Positions 61,153 to 64,000 of a DNA stretch of 64,000 bases are shown piece by piece. The first letter of the stretch is position 1. The number at the start of each line of letters is the position of its first letter. Below the pieces are notes generated by a model. The model saw only the letters and a list, made by a program, of their open reading frames with translations, was not told the DNA's origin and did no database searches. A program made the position numbers and the translations under genes. This stretch comes from Pontibacter cellulosilyticus (lineage in GTDB: Bacteria; Bacteroidota; Bacteroidia; Cytophagales; Hymenobacteraceae), in assembly GCF_014306105.1 (NCBI RefSeq), contig NZ_JACRVF010000002.1, positions 124,001 through 188,000 of the forward strand, given 5' to 3'.

Positions 61153-64000
61153 ATGAGAAAAGTTCTATTGTTGAGCTTTGCTCTGTTGCTAGTGCTGACT
61201 AATATAGCACTTGCACAGAGTCGGGCCATCTCAGGGAAAGTACTTGCCGCTGAGAATGGACAACCTCTGCCGGGGGTAAACGTGGTCGTTAAAGGAACGA
61301 CAGTTGGTACCTTTACAGGAGCTGATGGTAGCTTTACTGTGAATGTATCGAATGACAATGCTGTTCTTTTGTTTTCGTATCTAGGATATGTTGCACAGGA
61401 AATCAGCACAAATGGTAAGTCTACTATCAGCGTTCAGTTGAGAGAAGATTCTAAAGCTCTTTCTGAGGTAGTAATTACTGGATACGGTACAGTGGTTAAT
61501 AAAAGAGATGCAATCGGTGCTATCTCTCAGGTATCAGCAAAGACAATTGAGAACAGGCCGATGCCTTCTCTTGATAAAGCGCTACAGGGGCAGGCAGCTG
61601 GTGTGTTAGTACAGGCTAACAACGGTATACCTGGTGGTGCTGTTAACGTACGTATCCGTGGTGTTGGTTCATTAACAGCTGGTACTCAGCCACTATATGT
61701 AGTTGACGGTGTGCAGCTAAACACTCGTAATGACGCTTCATTTACTCAGTCTAACCCACTTGCTTTCCTGAACTCTAACGACATTGCTTCTATTGAGGTG
61801 TTGAAGGACGCTGCTACAGCTGCTATTTATGGTGCACAGGCCGCAAACGGTGTTGTTTTGATTACTACGAAAAAAGGACAGGGTGGTGCTACTAGATTGA
61901 ACGTGAATGTTTATGGTGGTGCATCTACTCCTTTAAAAACACTTGATGTTCTTAGCACTCAGGACTACTTAAACCTAAGAGCTGAAGCTCGTGATAACAG
62001 ACTTCGTACAGGTATGGACACTAACCGTAACTGGATACTTGATAACGAGATGCGCATTTCTGATGCTAAGACTCCTGAACAAATTGCAGCACTTCCTACA
62101 TATGACTGGCAGGATGCAGCATTACAGACAGGTAGAATTCAGAACTACGAATTATCAGCAAGCGGCGGTAACGATAAAACTACGTTCTACCTTTCTGGTT
62201 CATATAACATCAATGAAGCTATCTTCAAGAAAGTTGACTTCACAAGAGGTACAGCTAAGTTAGACTTAACGCACAAAGCATCTAATAAACTAACTATTGC
62301 TTCGTCTGTTAACTTGTCATCATTCAACCAGGGTATTCCATTCTCAACTGATGGTTCTTTCTTAGGTAACCCTGCGTTCTCAGCTTCTTTGATGCTTCCA
62401 AGCAATAGAATCTATAACGAAGATGGTTCTTACTTCGGTCTATTGGGTAGTGGCCAGGCTTTCCCTGGTATCTTAAACCAGAACATCATTGCTGTAAATG
62501 ATTTCAACAGCGGTAATCAGCGTAGCAATTTCGTAGTTGGTAACTTGTCAGCTACTTACGAAATTATTCCTGGTCTTTCTTTCAAGACATTCTATGGTTT
62601 GGATTACAGACTTGTACAGGGTAAGCAGTATCGTGACCCAAGAACAAATGATGCTTATGCAAGAAAAGGTTTAGGACAGGTAGAAAGTACTTGGAACACA
62701 AACTTCCTTACTACACAGACTTTAAACTACAGCAAGAAATTTGGAGAGCACTCTCTTAATGCTTTAGCTGGTTTCGAGTACAAGCACGAGCAGCAAGAAA
62801 ACATCTCTGCATCAGCTGACGGTTTCCCGTCTCCTGAATTCAGATACTTAAACTCTGCAGCTAACCCACTTTCTGCTGGTGAATTCTTCTCTGAGTTCAA
62901 GAGAATCTCTGGCTTCGGTCGCTTCAACTATAACTACAAGAGCAGATACCTTCTGTCTTTGACTACACGTGCTGACGGTTCTTCAAGATTCGGCCGCAAC
63001 TACAGATATGGTTTCTTCCCTTCTGTACAGGTAGGTTGGAATGTTAGTGAAGAGTCATTTATGAAAGGTATCGATGTATTGTCTTACCTGAAAGTTCGTG
63101 CTTCTTACGGTACAACAGGTAACGACCAGATTGGTAACTTCGCATCTAGAGGTCTATATGGATCAGGCGCAGTTTACGGCGGTGTTGCTGGTGTTACGCC
63201 AACTCAGTTCGAAAACCCTGAGTTAAGATGGGAGAAAAACATAACTACTAACTTCGGTATTGACTACGGCTTCTTTAATGACCGTATCACAGGTACTGTT
63301 GAAGCTTATAACAGAGAAAGCAAAGACCTTCTAATCGGTCAGCCAGTATCATGGACATCTGGTTATGCCGCATTTACTTCAAACGTTGGAGAGCTGCGTA
63401 ACCGTGGTATCGAGGTTGAGTTAAGAACAGCAAACCTGAAAACAGAATCAGGCTTAAACTGGAATACTAACTTTAACTTCGCTTACAACCAAAACCGTGT
63501 TACTAAGCTTTATGGTGGACTTCAGGAGCTTCCTGGTGATAACTCTATCCGTGTAGGACATGCTGTAGGTACTATCTTCACACAAAGATATGCTGGTGTA
63601 AACCCTGCAACTGGTAGACCAATGTTCTACGATAAGGACGACAACATTACATACATCCCAGTACTTGATGACAGAAAAGTTATCGGTGATACACAGCCAC
63701 TTTACTTTGGTGGTTTGAACAACACAATTTCTTACAAAGGCTTTGAGTTAGACTTCCTGTTCCAGTATGAGTATGGCAGAATGGCGAACGATGGTCAGCT
63801 AAACTTCCTGATGGAGAATGGTAACCGTGCGTTCAACACCCTACAGCATTTCTATGACAACCGTTGGACAACACCTGGTCAGATTACAAGTGTACCAAGA
63901 GCATATGATACTGGTGTTGAGACACGTGGTGTAAACCATGTAACTGGCTCTAGCCGCACATGGAACAAAGTAGATTACATCCGTCTGAAGAATGTGCAGC
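61153..64000 (+). CDS. SusC/RagA-type TonB-linked outer-membrane protein, C-terminus cut by window edge
   Basis: The frame opens at the ATG at 61153 (MRKVLLLSFALLLVL) and stays open for 949 codons to the window edge. A signal peptide ends at ALAQS (about residue 22). The carboxypeptidase-regulatory-like domain (GKVLAAENGQPLPGVNVVVKG, in parts), TonB-box region (SEVVITGYGT), plug (GVLVQANNGIPGGAVNVRIRGVGS, PLYVVDGVQL, AIYGAQAANGVVLITTKKG, in parts) and most of the barrel are visible. It is a paralogue of the SusC at 51605 with shared leader elements. A SusD gene is expected just past the edge. No AAGTATA heptamer occurs in it. Confidence 0.92.
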   Translation, partial: MRKVLLLSFALLLVLTNIALAQSRAISGKVLAAENGQPLPGVNVVVKGTTVGTFTGADGSFTVNVSNDNAVLLFSYLGYVAQEISTNGKSTISVQLREDSKALSEVVITGYGTVVNKRDAIGAISQVSAKTIENRPMPSLDKALQGQAAGVLVQANNGIPGGAVNVRIRGVGSLTAGTQPLYVVDGVQLNTRNDASFTQSNPLAFLNSNDIASIEVLKDAATAAIYGAQAANGVVLITTKKGQGGATRLNVNVYGGASTPLKTLDVLSTQDYLNLRAEARDNRLRTGMDTNRNWILDNEMRISDAKTPEQIAALPTYDWQDAALQTGRIQNYELSASGGNDKTTFYLSGSYNINEAIFKKVDFTRGTAKLDLTHKASNKLTIASSVNLSSFNQGIPFSTDGSFLGNPAFSASLMLPSNRIYNEDGSYFGLLGSGQAFPGILNQNIIAVNDFNSGNQRSNFVVGNLSATYEIIPGLSFKTFYGLDYRLVQGKQYRDPRTNDAYARKGLGQVESTWNTNFLTTQTLNYSKKFGEHSLNALAGFEYKHEQQENISASADGFPSPEFRYLNSAANPLSAGEFFSEFKRISGFGRFNYNYKSRYLLSLTTRADGSSRFGRNYRYGFFPSVQVGWNVSEESFMKGIDVLSYLKVRASYGTTGNDQIGNFASRGLYGSGAVYGGVAGVTPTQFENPELRWEKNITTNFGIDYGFFNDRITGTVEAYNRESKDLLIGQPVSWTSGYAAFTSNVGELRNRGIEVELRTANLKTESGLNWNTNFNFAYNQNRVTKLYGGLQELPGDNSIRVGHAVGTIFTQRYAGVNPATGRPMFYDKDDNITYIPVLDDRKVIGDTQPLYFGGLNNTISYKGFELDFLFQYEYGRMANDGQLNFLMENGNRAFNTLQHFYDNRWTTPGQITSVPRAYDTGVETRGVNHVTGSSRTWNKVDYIRLKNVQ

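Noticed and set aside
1..64000. Search for CRISPR arrays, insertion sequences, phage genes, restriction-modification or toxin-antitoxin genes
   Set aside because: No regularly spaced repeats with unique spacers, no transposase or integrase motifs and no recognisable defence genes were seen.

Overview
This window is a chromosomal segment of a Bacteroidota bacterium, most likely order Cytophagales and, as a looser guess, a Pontibacter/Hymenobacter-like member of the Hymenobacteraceae. The evidence is a SusC/SusD pair plus a second SusC, a TonB-dependent receptor with an N-terminal carboxypeptidase-regulatory domain, the type IX secretion (T9SS) component PorZ and a T9SS C-terminal sorting domain on a peptidase, many lipoproteins, and TAnnTTTG-type -7 promoter boxes with little use of Shine-Dalgarno sequences. 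I saw no rRNA, tRNA, CRISPR array, phage or insertion sequence. Most of the window reads as ordinary core chromosome.

Layout. 1-5.4 kb: the start of a leftward porin (cut by the window edge) faces a rightward TonB-dependent receptor and a lipoprotein; the region between them carries four TTAA direct repeats spaced exactly 11 bp. 5.4-9.3 kb: leftward genes for a 58-residue membrane peptide, a MoxR ATPase and three proteins of unknown function, each of the larger ones with its own hairpin terminator. 9.3-13.5 kb: rightward ferredoxin, thymidine kinase, porZ and recO. 13.5-16.1 kb: leftward pair of FKBP lipoproteins and nrnA, divergent from ndk. 16.8-27.1 kb: LysM protein, MFS carrier, hydrolase, dxs, scpA, a flippase-like membrane protein, a GNAT enzyme and asd, with a cluster of dispersed repeats at 19.1-20.2 kb. 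27.4-34.8 kb: large cell-surface proteins (lamin-tail and IPT/TIG), a secreted lipase-like hydrolase and a TauE/SafE exporter. 35.0-40.2 kb: a leftward tetR-ABC-hlyD-tolC operon whose ABC ATPase has lost most consensus catalytic motifs, with a palindromic operator candidate on its promoter. 40.5-42.8 kb: a DEAD-box helicase, a small Arg-rich gene and a decayed copy of it. 43-50.9 kb: CNNM-type membrane protein, PQQ-type dehydrogenase with its cytochrome c, small membrane proteins, an M1 aminopeptidase exported by T9SS and a GumN-family protein. 51.6-64 kb: SusC-SusD, an amidase, an S9 peptidase and a second SusC that runs off the edge; this stretch looks like nutrient (possibly peptide or amide) acquisition.

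The most unusual sequence-level signal is a dispersed heptamer, AAGTATA/TATACTT. I hand-counted about 115 copies in both orientations, inside and between genes, against roughly 8-13 expected by chance. It is missing from the three blocks that hold the major outer-membrane receptor genes. Other points worth following are the degenerate ABC ATPase, the 11-bp-phased repeats, the Arg-rich gene and its decayed paralogue, and the shared promoter/leader elements of the two SusC genes.
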